Below are positions 11,533 to 21,800 of a stretch of DNA of 64,000 nucleotides, in pieces (the stretch's first letter is position 1; the number at the start of each line of letters is the position of its first letter). The DNA lies in the NCBI GenBank assembly GCA_002778195.1, contig PCDI01000001.1:1500939-1564938 (forward strand). The letters run 5' to 3'. Origin of the DNA: Raffaelea ambrosiae (Eukaryota > Ascomycota > Sordariomycetes > Ophiostomatales > Ophiostomataceae). The notes beneath the pieces were generated by a model that saw nothing but the letters and a program-made list of their open reading frames with translations, searched no databases and was not told the origin of the DNA. The translations under genes were made by a program, and so were the position numbers.

Positions 11533-12362
11533 ATGGTCAGCAACGAGAGCCTTCCCCAACATGGGGCCCCCGACCCAGCCAGGACCTCCGCCTCCACCGC
11601 CTGGACACCGTCTTCGTGGCGATCCAAGCCCATCAAGCAGTCCCCCGCGTACGACGACCCCCCGGCCGTCGACCGCGCCGCCCGCGAACTCGCCCGCCTG
11701 CCGCCCATTGTCAGCCCCCTCGAGATTGAGCGCCTCAAGCAGCACCTGGCCGCCGTCGCGGCCGGCGATGCGTTTTTGCTGCAGGGCGGCGACTGCGCGG
11801 AGCTGTTCGACTACTGCGAGGCGGGCGCCATCGAGTCCAAGATCAAGCTGCTGCTGCAGATGAGCCTGGTGCTCATCTGGGGCGCCGACAAGCCGGTGGT
11901 GCGCATTGGCCGCATGGCGGGCCAGTACGCCAAGCCGCGGTCCGCGCCCATGGAGACGCTCGCCGACGGCGTCACCGTCGTCCCCTCCTTCCGCGGCGAC
12001 ATCCTCAACGGCTTTCCCGTGCACGAGCGCACGCTCGACCCCCAGCGGCTGGTGCGCGCCTACCACCACTCGGCCGCGACGCTCAACTACGTGCGCGCCG
12101 CCATCGCCTCGGGCATTGCCGACCTGCACCGCCCGCTCAACTGGGGGCTGGGCCACGTGCGCGACCCGGCCCTCAAGGCCAAGTACTCGGAGGCCGTGCG
12201 CTTCCTGCGCGACATGCTGCGCTTCATGCACACCATCGGCGCCGACAAGAACGACAAGCTCGACACCGTCGATCTGTACACCAGCCACGAGGGGCTGGTG
12301 CTCGAGTACGAAGAGCCCATGACCCGACTGTTGGCGAAGCCGGACCACTTCTCTGGGGCTTC

Positions 12363-12395
<33 letters not shown>

Positions 12396-13023
12396 CTCCT
12401 CCTCCTCCTACTACGACACGTCGGCCCATTTCCTCTGGATCGGCGACCGCACGCGCCAGGTCGACGGCGGCCACGTCGAGTTCTTCCGGGGCATTGCCAA
12501 CCCCGTGGGCGTCAAGGTGGGGCCCTCGACGCCGCCCGAGGACCTGCTGGACCTCTTGCAGATCCTCAACCCGGACCGCGAGCCGGGCAAGGTCACGCTG
12601 ATCACGCGCTACGGCGCCAGCAAGGTGCGCCAGCTGCTGCCGCGGCACATCCGCGCCGTCGAGGGCAGCGCGTACCGCCGCTGCGTCGTGTGGCAGTGCG
12701 ACCCGATGCACGGCAACACGACGTCGACGGCCACCGGCGTCAAGACGCGGCACTTTGCCGACATTGTCGCCGAGCTGCAGGAGACGCTGCGGGTGCACAC
12801 AGAGGAGGGCAGCTACCTGGGCGGCGTGCACCTGGAGCTGACGGGCGACGCCGTGACCGAGTGTCTGGGCGGCAGCGAGGGCCTGGACGAGGACGACCTG
12901 TCCACCAACTATACCAGTTTCTGCGACCCGCGGCTGAACGAGAAGCAGGCGCTGGAGATGGCGTTTCTCATTGCGGACCACTACCGGACGGCAAGGAAAG
13001 AGAGCGATGTGGTGGGGAAGTGA
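11533..13023 (+). CDS. aro-8: 3-deoxy-D-arabino-heptulosonate 7-phosphate synthase, class II (plant-like)
   Basis: A single exon of 496 aa. It condenses phosphoenolpyruvate and erythrose 4-phosphate, the first step of the shikimate pathway, and is probably cytosolic. Class II signatures appear in order: GGDCAELFDY (metal-binding Cys 88), RIGRMAGQYAKPRS, NWGLGH, SHEGL, FLWIGDRTRQ, GIANPVGVKVGPS, RYGASKVRQLLPRHI, WQCDPMHGNT, HLELTGDAVTECLGG and CDPRLN near the C terminus. The symbol is taken from Neurospora, whose plant-type tryptophan-sensitive enzyme is Aro-8; orthology is inferred. A 16-residue Ser run (residues about 277-292) encoded by TCG/TCC repeats sits just before YYDTSAHFLW and is absent from enzymes I know. 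Confidence 0.95.
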
Positions 13024-13390
13024 GAGGCGAGCACGGGAGGCTGAGGAATGGAGAAACGGCGAGGCTGAGAGGCTGAGCGAGGGGGAAATGGGGGGAACAA
13101 AGGTGTATGGAATCAATAGCATTACGGCGTTCAAAACTCTCGGGATACAAAAAAGACACAAACATGGGATCAATGGATCTTGTTATTGGAAGTTAAAAAA
13201 AAAAATTTGAACTGTGGAAAAAAAAAGGGGGTTTCCAGTCTAAAACGTGAACTTTCCCGGCATGCAATAAAAATGGAATGTCCATATAACGAACACTGTT
13301 TTTATATAAAAGTAATATGTGTGTTTCTTTGTTTTCCATGTTTTCCATGCGAACTTTCCTTCTTTCCTCGCTCCGCTCGCATTCCTTCTT

Positions 13391-13505
13391 TCCTCGCGCT
13401 CGCTTTCCGTCTTTCCTCGCGCTCGCTTTCCGTCTTTCCTCGCGCTCGCTTTCCGTCTTTCCTCGCGCTCGCTTTCCGTCTTTCCTCGCGCTCGCTTTCC
13501 TTCTT
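13391..13505. repeat. 23-bp tandem repeat, five copies
   Basis: Units of 23 bp begin at 13391, 13414, 13437, 13460 and 13483 with tcctcgcgctcgctttcc. Degenerate partial units lie on both sides (13364 and 13506). Because 23 is not a multiple of 3, each reading frame gives the same 23-residue period. It ends 37 bases from the stop codon of the epimerase gene, so it probably lies in that gene's 3' UTR. Confidence 0.95.
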
Positions 13506-13541
13506 TCCTCGCTTCGCTCGCCTCTTGTCCGCGCTTCCGCC

Positions 13542-14585
13542 TCAATGCGCAGTGATCGTCTGCGCGCCCTCAAAGGCATCGCCCGGCTCCAGCGTCGTCC
13601 AGCCCGTCACCGCCCCCGGCTCAATACACAGCATCTGCCGGAAGCCGTCCTTGGGCGCAAAGTCCGCCATCCCCGCCGCCTTGGCCGTCCACGGGTTCCA
13701 CACCACCACATCCGCCAGGTTGTCCCGCGCTATCGAGAACCGCGGCTGCCCCGCCTCCACCACGGCCACCGGCGCCGCCGCGCCCGCCGCCGGCGAGTAC
13801 ACCCGGTCCGTCTCTCCCGTGATCGTGATGGCGGCGCCGGCCGCTTCCGTGCGCGCGGCGGGCGCGTCCGCGCCCACCTTGTCCACGTACGGCGCGCCGC
13901 CCAGGCCCGTCACCGCCACCTGGGCAATGTCGTCGACCCGCAGGTACGTGTGCAGCAGCACCTGGAAGTCAAACGGCTGCGTGCCCTCGTTGCTGACCAC
14001 GATGCTCGTCGTCAGCCGCCCGGGCTCCAGCGTCACCCGGTACAGCAGCGAAAAGTCGTGCCCGGGCCACAGCGCCGCCAGCTTCGCGTCCGCCGTCGCC
14101 GCCGACAGCCCAAAGTCGAGCTGGACCCCGGCGCTGGACGTGAGGCGACTCTTGGTGGAGAAGGAGGCACTGCCCGCGGCTGCCGTCGTCGTCGTCGATG
14201 TCGTCGTCGGCGTCTCCGCCTCGGTGGTGGACTTGCCGAGAAAGTCCCAGCGGGACGTCCGCGCGAGGCCGTGCTGGGGCAGCTGGCCGGCAGCGGACGT
14301 GGCCGGGGCGGTGCCGAAGACGGGGAAGACGAGCGGGATGCCGCCGCGCACGGCCTTGGAGCCGTCGAGGACGGCGCCGTCGCTGAGCCAGAGGCGTTCC
14401 TGGCCCGAGGGGGCGGTCCACTTGGTCACGGTGGCGCCGGTGAGGAGCACCTCGACGGACTCGCCCGAGGGCAGGGCGGCGACGACGCGGTCGTTGCCGA
14501 CGAGGTCGACGCGGGGCTGGGCGGTGCGGTCGGACGAGGCGAGGGCGGCGGCCCCGAGGGCAGAAGGGCGGTTCGGACGGTCCAT
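13542..14585 (-). CDS. Glucose-6-phosphate 1-epimerase (aldose 1-epimerase fold)
   Basis: A single exon of 347 aa. It interconverts the alpha and beta anomers of hexose 6-phosphates in the cytosol, as yeast Ymr099c does. The start resembles the family (VDLVGNDRVVAALPSGESVEV). GGIPLVFPVFG and the catalytic-region histidines follow (QHGLARTSRW, His 105; LLHTYLRVDDI, His 212), then VVWNPWTAKA and MLCIEPGAV, which carries the conserved glutamate. The length is slightly above the roughly 300 residues usual for the family, owing to a Thr/Ala-rich insert at about 119-145 encoded by GTC/GTT-type repeats. The + strand upstream of the start is A/G-rich over about 350 bases, so the transcript leader would be pyrimidine-rich. 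Confidence 0.93.
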   Translation of the reverse strand: MDRPNRPSALGAAALASSDRTAQPRVDLVGNDRVVAALPSGESVEVLLTGATVTKWTAPSGQERLWLSDGAVLDGSKAVRGGIPLVFPVFGTAPATSAAGQLPQHGLARTSRWDFLGKSTTEAETPTTTSTTTTAAAGSASFSTKSRLTSSAGVQLDFGLSAATADAKLAALWPGHDFSLLYRVTLEPGRLTTSIVVSNEGTQPFDFQVLLHTYLRVDDIAQVAVTGLGGAPYVDKVGADAPAARTEAAGAAITITGETDRVYSPAAGAAAPVAVVEAGQPRFSIARDNLADVVVWNPWTAKAAGMADFAPKDGFRQMLCIEPGAVTGWTTLEPGDAFEGAQTITAH

Positions 14586-15888
14586 GATTTGGGGCGTAGG
14601 GGGGGGTGTAGTTGTTAGGCGGCGTGTCGACAGGGGAGGGAGGGGGGGGTTGAGTTATCACTAGTCCAACGGTTATGTGCGTGGACGTTGACGTTTGCGT
14701 AGGCGTTGACGGTCTGCGTTTGACGTGAAATGGACGAGCGAGCGAGAGCGAGAGAGAGAGATTGAGCGCCGTAGACGCGAGAGAGAGACAAGAGAGAGAC
14801 AAGAGACGGACCTCGACAGAGAGGAGGGGTGAGGAAGCTCTGTTTTTAAGTGTGGAAGCAAGTTTGGGTTGGATTTGGTGAGGAATGTGGTAAAGGTGGA
14901 GTGGAGTGATGTCGTAGTTGGGCATGTGCAATACAAGAACAACGGGAGGGGAAGAAAAGGGAAGGAGCCGAGAGAAGAGAGAAAGAAATAGAGGAGAAAA
15001 AGAGAAGTAGGAAGGAACCAAGAGAGAGAAAGAGAAAGAGAGAGAGAGAGAGGCCGGAGGAAGGAGCACGGAAGTGTCTGGGGGTCGCGGCTTCCTCGAG
15101 AGAACAGACCAAGGCCCCAGGCGTCCAGGCCCCAGGCGCCGCCTCCCCAGGCACACAACGAGACGGACAAAGAGAAAAAGGACGCCCAGAAAACCAACCA
15201 ACAAACCGTTTGACCAAAGCGGGGCTCTCTTTTTGGCTTCTGAGAGGGGGGGTCCCTTGTCAATGCGCTGGCCAAGGTTTGTTCGGCGGGGCAAGCGCAG
15301 GCAGTCTCAGAGAACCCCTCCTAAAGGTCACTAATACATTTCCATCCGCCGGACACAAAGCACAAAGAAAAGCTCCCCCTCTTCTGCGTTGGAGCTCTCT
15401 CCGACAGCTGTGAAACGACGGTTCGGGTACGAATAGTGGGTTTTCGGGGAGGTGGGTTGGTTCCAGGTCTTCCAGGCCTTAGCTGCGCTTGCACATAGTG
15501 ACCACATTATGATGACATCTTAATGTGAAACATCTACAACGTCCCGCCTCAAACACAAACACGCAAAGGCATACCGTGATATCTTGCTCCATTCATAGAA
15601 ACTATCGTCCTCTTTTCTTCCATTTCAATATAGATGTCATATGCCCCCGGCCTCCCTTTGTATAAGACAAAAGAGAAACAAAAAAGAACGCCAGAAAATA
15701 CAATGTCCTTTTTTCGCCCATGCGCCCCGTTCCAATGCTCTCCATAAACAATGAACTAGTTAAAACATGAAAAAAAAAAACCAATGACCACCCAGAAATC
15801 CAATAATATATACGACCCGAGACTGATCAGCGAGTCTGTCAACCCCGTTATAACCCCCTTCAGACGTGAGCTCTTTCGCCCCTCAACA
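14586..15888. other. Intergenic, upstream of the epimerase gene and downstream of the Rif1-like gene
   Basis: 1.3 kb. From 14690 to 15060 the + strand is purine-rich (gagagagag blocks), which I read as the 5' leader of the minus-strand epimerase transcript. From 15480 to 15888 the sequence is A/T-rich and plausibly holds the 3' UTR of the Rif1-like gene. No gene is supported. Confidence 0.5.
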
Positions 15889-18800
15889 TCATGACCGTTC
15901 CTTCTCCCGACCCCGTCGCTCTGCATCGTACAAGGCCCGCTTCACATCCATGCACACGTCCTCGATCGCCGACACGTCGTCGCGCGAGAGCGTCGCCGTC
16001 TTGAGCAGCGACAGGCTGCCCTTGAGCATGGAGAGGATGCCGGAGAGGGCGGCAGGCTTCTCCGCCTGTGCGGGCTGCCCCAGCTGCTCCGGCTGGCTCT
16101 GGGTCGCGTCTTCGTCCACGACGGCCACGTCGTCTTCCAGCGACTCGGGCATGTTCGTCAGGCCCACCACCTCTTGAGCAGCCCGAGCTGGTTCGACGAC
16201 AACCTTTTCCGTCGCCACCACCTCCAACGACGCCGCCTCCTCGGCTGGCTCTTCTTCCGTAGTGCTCTTCTTGTTGTTGACCGCCGCGTGCTCTTCGTGC
16301 GCCAGCTGCTCCATTTGCTCCATGGCCAGCTGGGACTGGACCTGCTCGTCGTCAAAGTCCCCGGTAGACGAGGCAGCAGCCGCAGACGCAGTGCGTTGCT
16401 TGCTGGGCGAGGCGGACGCTTCCTTGGAGGACCGAACGTCTTCCGTCGTCTCCTTGGCCTCTTCCACCTTCTGGCGCTTGGGCGGAGACAGACGGCGCCT
16501 GCGTCGGCCAGCCGATGGGGAGCTTGCGGTAGACTGCTCCTCCTTTGCTTCCTCCTCGACGGCTGTCTCGGTCGCGGCCCGCTTGCGCTTGTTGCTCCGT
16601 CCTCGTCGTCTCTTTCTCTTCGATGACCCGCCCGCTGACTCCTGCGAGCCGGGCAGCTCGTTGGCGTCCTCGTCGTTGTCATCCTCGTCATCGTCACCGG
16701 TCCAGACCGTGATGCAATCCAGCACTTCCACGTCTTCTTCGTTTTCGTCGTCGTCGTCGTCGTTCTTGTAGGACACGGGCGTTTTCGAAATGGGCGAGGA
16801 CTGCGCGCGGCGGTTGTCCAGCTCCACAGCCAGGCGCAGCATGCTGCGCTCGTCGCCTTCGCTGATAAAGAAGGAGAGGTCCGGGTTGGACGACAAGGAA
16901 GCCGCAGCCGCTGTGGCAGCTGCCAGTGCTGCTGCTTTCCGGCTGGTCCGGATGCGGCGGCCGCTGCTGTGGATGTTGGTCATGGCGGTGCTGCTGGTGC
17001 CCGCAGATCCGCGGATCGGGCTCGACCTGGTCGAAGCCCTGGCCGACTTCCTCCGGACTTGGCTGCCGCCATGAGCAGCGGCGTTGTCAGCAGCAGTGCC
17101 CATGCGGAGTCGCAGCGCACGCGCCCTCTCGTGCTCTTTCTGGCTGCTGCTCCTGGGCGTCTCCTGGGACGCCGCACGGCTGCGCTGGCGTGTCAGCTTG
17201 GGCGTCGACGGACGCGGTTCCCTGGATCGCCTCTTGCGGGCGGGCGAGATCTCGATCGCCAGGGAAGACGACCGCGAGACGTCGGGCATGCCCATCTCAC
17301 GATCCTCCCCGCTGCCGTTCACGCCCGACACAGTGCTGAGCTGGGACGTAGGTAGCGGCGGCAGCTGCGGCAGGGACTGCTCCTCGTTGTCTGCAGCGGC
17401 ATCCGGGACGACCATGTCCTCCAGGATGTCTTCTTCCTGGGCTTCTTCTGCCCGGGCCCCTTCCGGACTCTTCTCACCGCCGCCATCCACCCGGCGCGGT
17501 ACAGCAAGACCCTCGAGGCTCAGCTCCGGCTCAGGCATGGTGTGCCGGGCAGCAATCGGCGAGCCAGACATGGGCGACGACGAAAACTGCCACTCGTCCA
17601 GGATGCTGCTGCTGCGCGAGTGCGACGACATCTCGGGCATGAGGGGGTAGCGACGCGGCTCCGGCGGCGAGGAGGGCGGGTCGGTGTCGTTGACGGCAGG
17701 CAGTGTTAGCGCTTGGCCGCGGCGCGGCGTAGGTGTCGAGGCAATGAAGTCGTCGTCGTCGACAAAGGCGCCGGCACCGGCGCCGGCACGGCCGTTGCTG
17801 GCTACTACAGGAGCTGGCTCGGGAGTGGCTGCGCGCCGCTGCTCCGGCAGCATCATGTCGTCGGGCACTTCGGGGCCAGGAGAGGACGACGGCTGCTCCT
17901 CGGGCAGTGCAGACTCCTCGTCGGGCTCCTCGTCTGCCCGGAGCCGCTGTGGCTGCTCTGGCTGCGGAAGCTCCTGCTGCTGTGAATCCGTCTCCAGAAG
18001 CTGCCGGGACGGGGAGGACAGGAGCAGGACAGCAGGGGGCGCCTGCTGTTGCTGGGCTGCGGACTTGGCCGCAGCGTGCGCCACCACTGCACCCGGACTC
18101 GATGGCACAACGTCCGAGTACAGAGCGTCGGTCTCTCTCTGGCGGTCGCGCACCTCGCGCTGGCGGTCCGTCAAAACCTGCGACTCTTCGGCGCCGAGGC
18201 CGTCCAGACCCTTGTCGGCCTTCGGCGGCACAGTCGATGCAATGGTCGTGAATTCGATCTGCGAGTCGTCGTGCCGAGGCCGAGGTCGGGGTCCGGACGC
18301 GGTCTTGTCCCGCTTGCTCTTCTTGCTTGTGTTGTTGCTGCTGCTGTTCACAGAAGACGGCGTTGTCGCGGCAAGCGGTACCACAGGCGTCTGCAGACGC
18401 CGGCCTGACAGGGTAAGAGGAATAGCCGCAAAGGGCGAGCGCGCCTGGTAGGACGACGTGGGCCGGGGCGTCGTGATTTCGCGGTTGTTGGAGTTGCTCG
18501 TCGCAGACATGTCGATGAAAGCGCCCAGCTCCTCCTCCTGGGAATCGACAAACATGGGCTGCGGCTGGGCGCCGTCCGTCTCGAGGCTGGTGACGTCGAG
18601 GCCGGGAATGACAATGTCAATAAATGGCTGGAGGGCAACGAGGGCCGCCTTGAGCTTGTCCGGGTAGTCGATCTCCCCGACATGGCCGCCAAAGACGGCG
18701 GTCCACAGGGAGAGGGCGCTGTTGACAATGTAGCGGTGCTTGCTCGTAAAGGCGGCGCAGAGCAGCGGCTCCAGAGCCTCGAGCGGCAAGCTGCCGGACT

Positions 18801-21800
18801 CGCCCGCCCGCTCAAGCAGGGGACAAAGGCCATCCCATACGATGTTGACCTGCCAAGAGTTAGCGAGAACAGTTCCTCTCTTCCACGCTATGTAGGGGGA
18901 GGGGGACAAACTCACAGATTCGCCAACAGGAGACTGGCGGCTGAGCCTCATGTTCTCGTCCCGGATCCAGCACGCAAGGCCGTCTTGGACGGCAACCAGG
19001 GCCTTGATGAACAGCTGCTCGTTGCATCTAGCAAAGAAGCCGGCCAGTTCCTTCAGAAGCAGCGGTGCACACTCCGATGCGCTGCTGTTGTCTTGGATGC
19101 TGTTGTATTCTTGCTGGAGCGTCGCGTTGACCAGCTTGTAGAGGTGGTCAAAAGGATCAAAGGGTGCGGACGGCCCCGATGCGGCAATGGCGGAACCCCA
19201 GAGCCGCCGCTTGGCTGCGTCAACCGCCTGGCGGTCCCGGGGCTGCGAAGCCAGCGAAAGCAGCTCGACGACAGCACGCGAGGCGGTCGGGGACAGACTC
19301 GACAAGGACGGGTGGGCGCCGAGATCGGCAATGGCCTTGGCCAGGGGATCCAGCACACAGATGGCCAGGCCGGCCTCGCCGGCCTCCTCGCGCACGCGGT
19401 CGGACAGGGTGCAGAACAGCGCCTGCCACCGAGGCCAGGGAAGCTTGGGCGTGGACCGGAGACCGCGCTCCAAGACGCGCACAACCTCGCGGAAAGCATG
19501 CCCGATGGGATGGGCATTGTCGCCGCTGCCGGACCCAGGAGACATGCTGAGAAAATGCGGGTGCTCGTACCGGTTGAGGTTCTTGGCACTGCCGCTGCCG
19601 CCGCCCAGGCTGGCGCTGCTGGCGCTGCTGCCCAGTCCGCTTCCGTTGACGCTGCCGGTGCTCGGCTGCTCCATGCTGGAGGCGATCCGGGCGGCCACGG
19701 CCTGCCACGGGCCGTATGGGCACAGGGCATCCATGGGGGCCATCTGCAGCATCTCCAGGGCAAGGCTGCGGCGGCCCTTGGAGGACTTGGCCGAGAAGAA
19801 AGGCGCAAAGACGTGCTCGACAAAGTCGGCAAAGTCGTCGTTGTCCTGCACGCCTGGAGGCAGCGAGGAGAGAATGGAGAACAGGTGGTGCAGCGGCGTC
19901 CGCGCCAGGCCGTGGTGGCCTTTGCCGGCGCGCTGGGAAGGGGTGGCCACGGGGACGAACGCGTTGCCCTCGTCCCTGGACAGCTGCTTCTCGGTGAAGG
20001 GCAGCGACCCGAGCGAGTCGACCATGGTCAGGAGGAACTCGCGCGTGGCCGCCAGGAACTGCGTGGCCGCAAAGCTGGTGTCGGCCGCCTCGGCACCCTC
20101 GGCACCCTCGGCCTGCAGGGCCGGCACAAGCGCCGGCACGCCGACGGTCCACAGCTTCAGCAGCAGCGACAGGGCGTGGCCGACAAAGACGGCCGTCTCC
20201 GTGGACACCTTGACCTCCTTGGCGGCGGCCACGGCGACGGCACCCACGACGGTGCGCCACAGCGTCTGGGTGGCGCTCCGGGGCGTGGACAGGTCCAGGA
20301 AGCGGCGCTGCAGGATGGGCGCGGCGAGGGCAAAGACGCGCTCCGAGTTGCGGCGGATCCACTTGGCGTCCATCGAGGGCAGGTCCTCGGGCAGCACGGC
20401 GGGGTGCTTGACGATGTGGTCCTCGGACCACGGCCGCAGCGTGGTGCAGTCGAGGAGCCCGCTGAGCAGGGCGCAGGCGTAGGCCTGGTTGGCCTTCTGG
20501 CGCTCCTTGGCCTCGTCCGTGGTCGGCGGCTCCAGCAGCTGCAGCACCACGGGCCGCACGCCGTTGTCCCACACGTTGTCCAGCTGCTTGGGGTCGGTGC
20601 CGGGCCGCAGCGCGTAGTAGAACAGGTTGCCGGCGCTGCCGAGCACGGCGCGGCGCAGGTCGTCGGCGTGCTTGCCGGCCGTGCGGCGGCGACGCAGCTG
20701 CGACACCAGGGCCTGGTTGAGCACGACGAGCATCTTCTTGGTCAGCGGGCGGTTGTCGCGCTGCATGGCGTAGGTGAAGCGGCTCCAGGCGCAGTTGGCC
20801 TCCTCCTTGGTGCGGTGGTCGCTGCAGTTGAAGCAGCCCTGGATGATGCGCAGCCACGGCATGAAAAAGTCCCACTTCTCGGGGCTGCGCAGGAACAGCG
20901 TGACCACGCTCCACACCTGCGGCACCGACGGCGAGTCGGCCTTGCTCCGGGTCATGGCGGCCAGGCGCTCGGCGTAGTACTCAAAGTACTTGACGCCGTC
21001 GACCGTCGTCTGGAAGAGCTCGACCACGCGCTGGGCGGCCGGGCGCTCGCGGCCGAGCGCGAAGCCGGCGTCCAGGCCCAGGCTGATGGCGGCGTCGCGG
21101 ATGTAGGGCACGCTGCTCAGCATGTCGGTGAACAGGTCGGGCAGCCAGTCGAGGTGCACGACCATCAGCAGGCGGTGGTCCTTGACGAGCGTGCGGTAGA
21201 TGATGGAGCGCAGCAGGACCGTGTTCTTGCTCTCCATCTGCTCCTCCATGTTGTGCAGCGCGGCCACCAGCCGGCCCACGCGGTCCGCCGTCATGACCTT
21301 GGCCGAGAAGCTCTGCAGGGCGACGACGCGCATCAGCGTGCGCAGGATGTCGCGCGGCACGTCGGCCACCTCAAAGGTGCGGATGCAGTGGTCGATGATG
21401 AAGACGCCAAAGTCGCTCGGCAGCGTCGACGCGATGGCCGAGAAGCGCAGGAACGTGTTGAGCAGGTCGAGCGCCGCAATGATCAGCGCCGAGTCGGGCG
21501 TGCCGGCCGGCGTGCGCGCCCCCGTGATGTCGCGCTGGATAAACTGCGTGAAGAGCGACATCTTGCTCTGGAGGGCGATGCGGTCGGGGAGGTTGTCCGA
21601 CGCTTTGAGGGCGCGTGCCAGCATCGTGTAGGCGTCCAGCTTGGAATCGCGGTCCGCGCCGGCCAGCTGCTGCACCGTAGAGGCCAGCATGTCGGCGATG
21701 TGGACGGGCTCGTCGGAGCGCGTGGTCTCGTAGGCGGTGACCTTGAGGATCGACTTGGCCGGTCGTGATGCCGTCGAGGAAGGAGGGAGGGCCACTGGGG

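Noticed and set aside
18682..21768. A 1028-codon open frame on the + strand opposite the Rif1-like gene
   Set aside because: It is the antisense shadow of a GC-rich coding frame: Gly/Arg/Ala/His-rich, no recognisable domain, and it runs across the antisense of the Rif1 intron without change.
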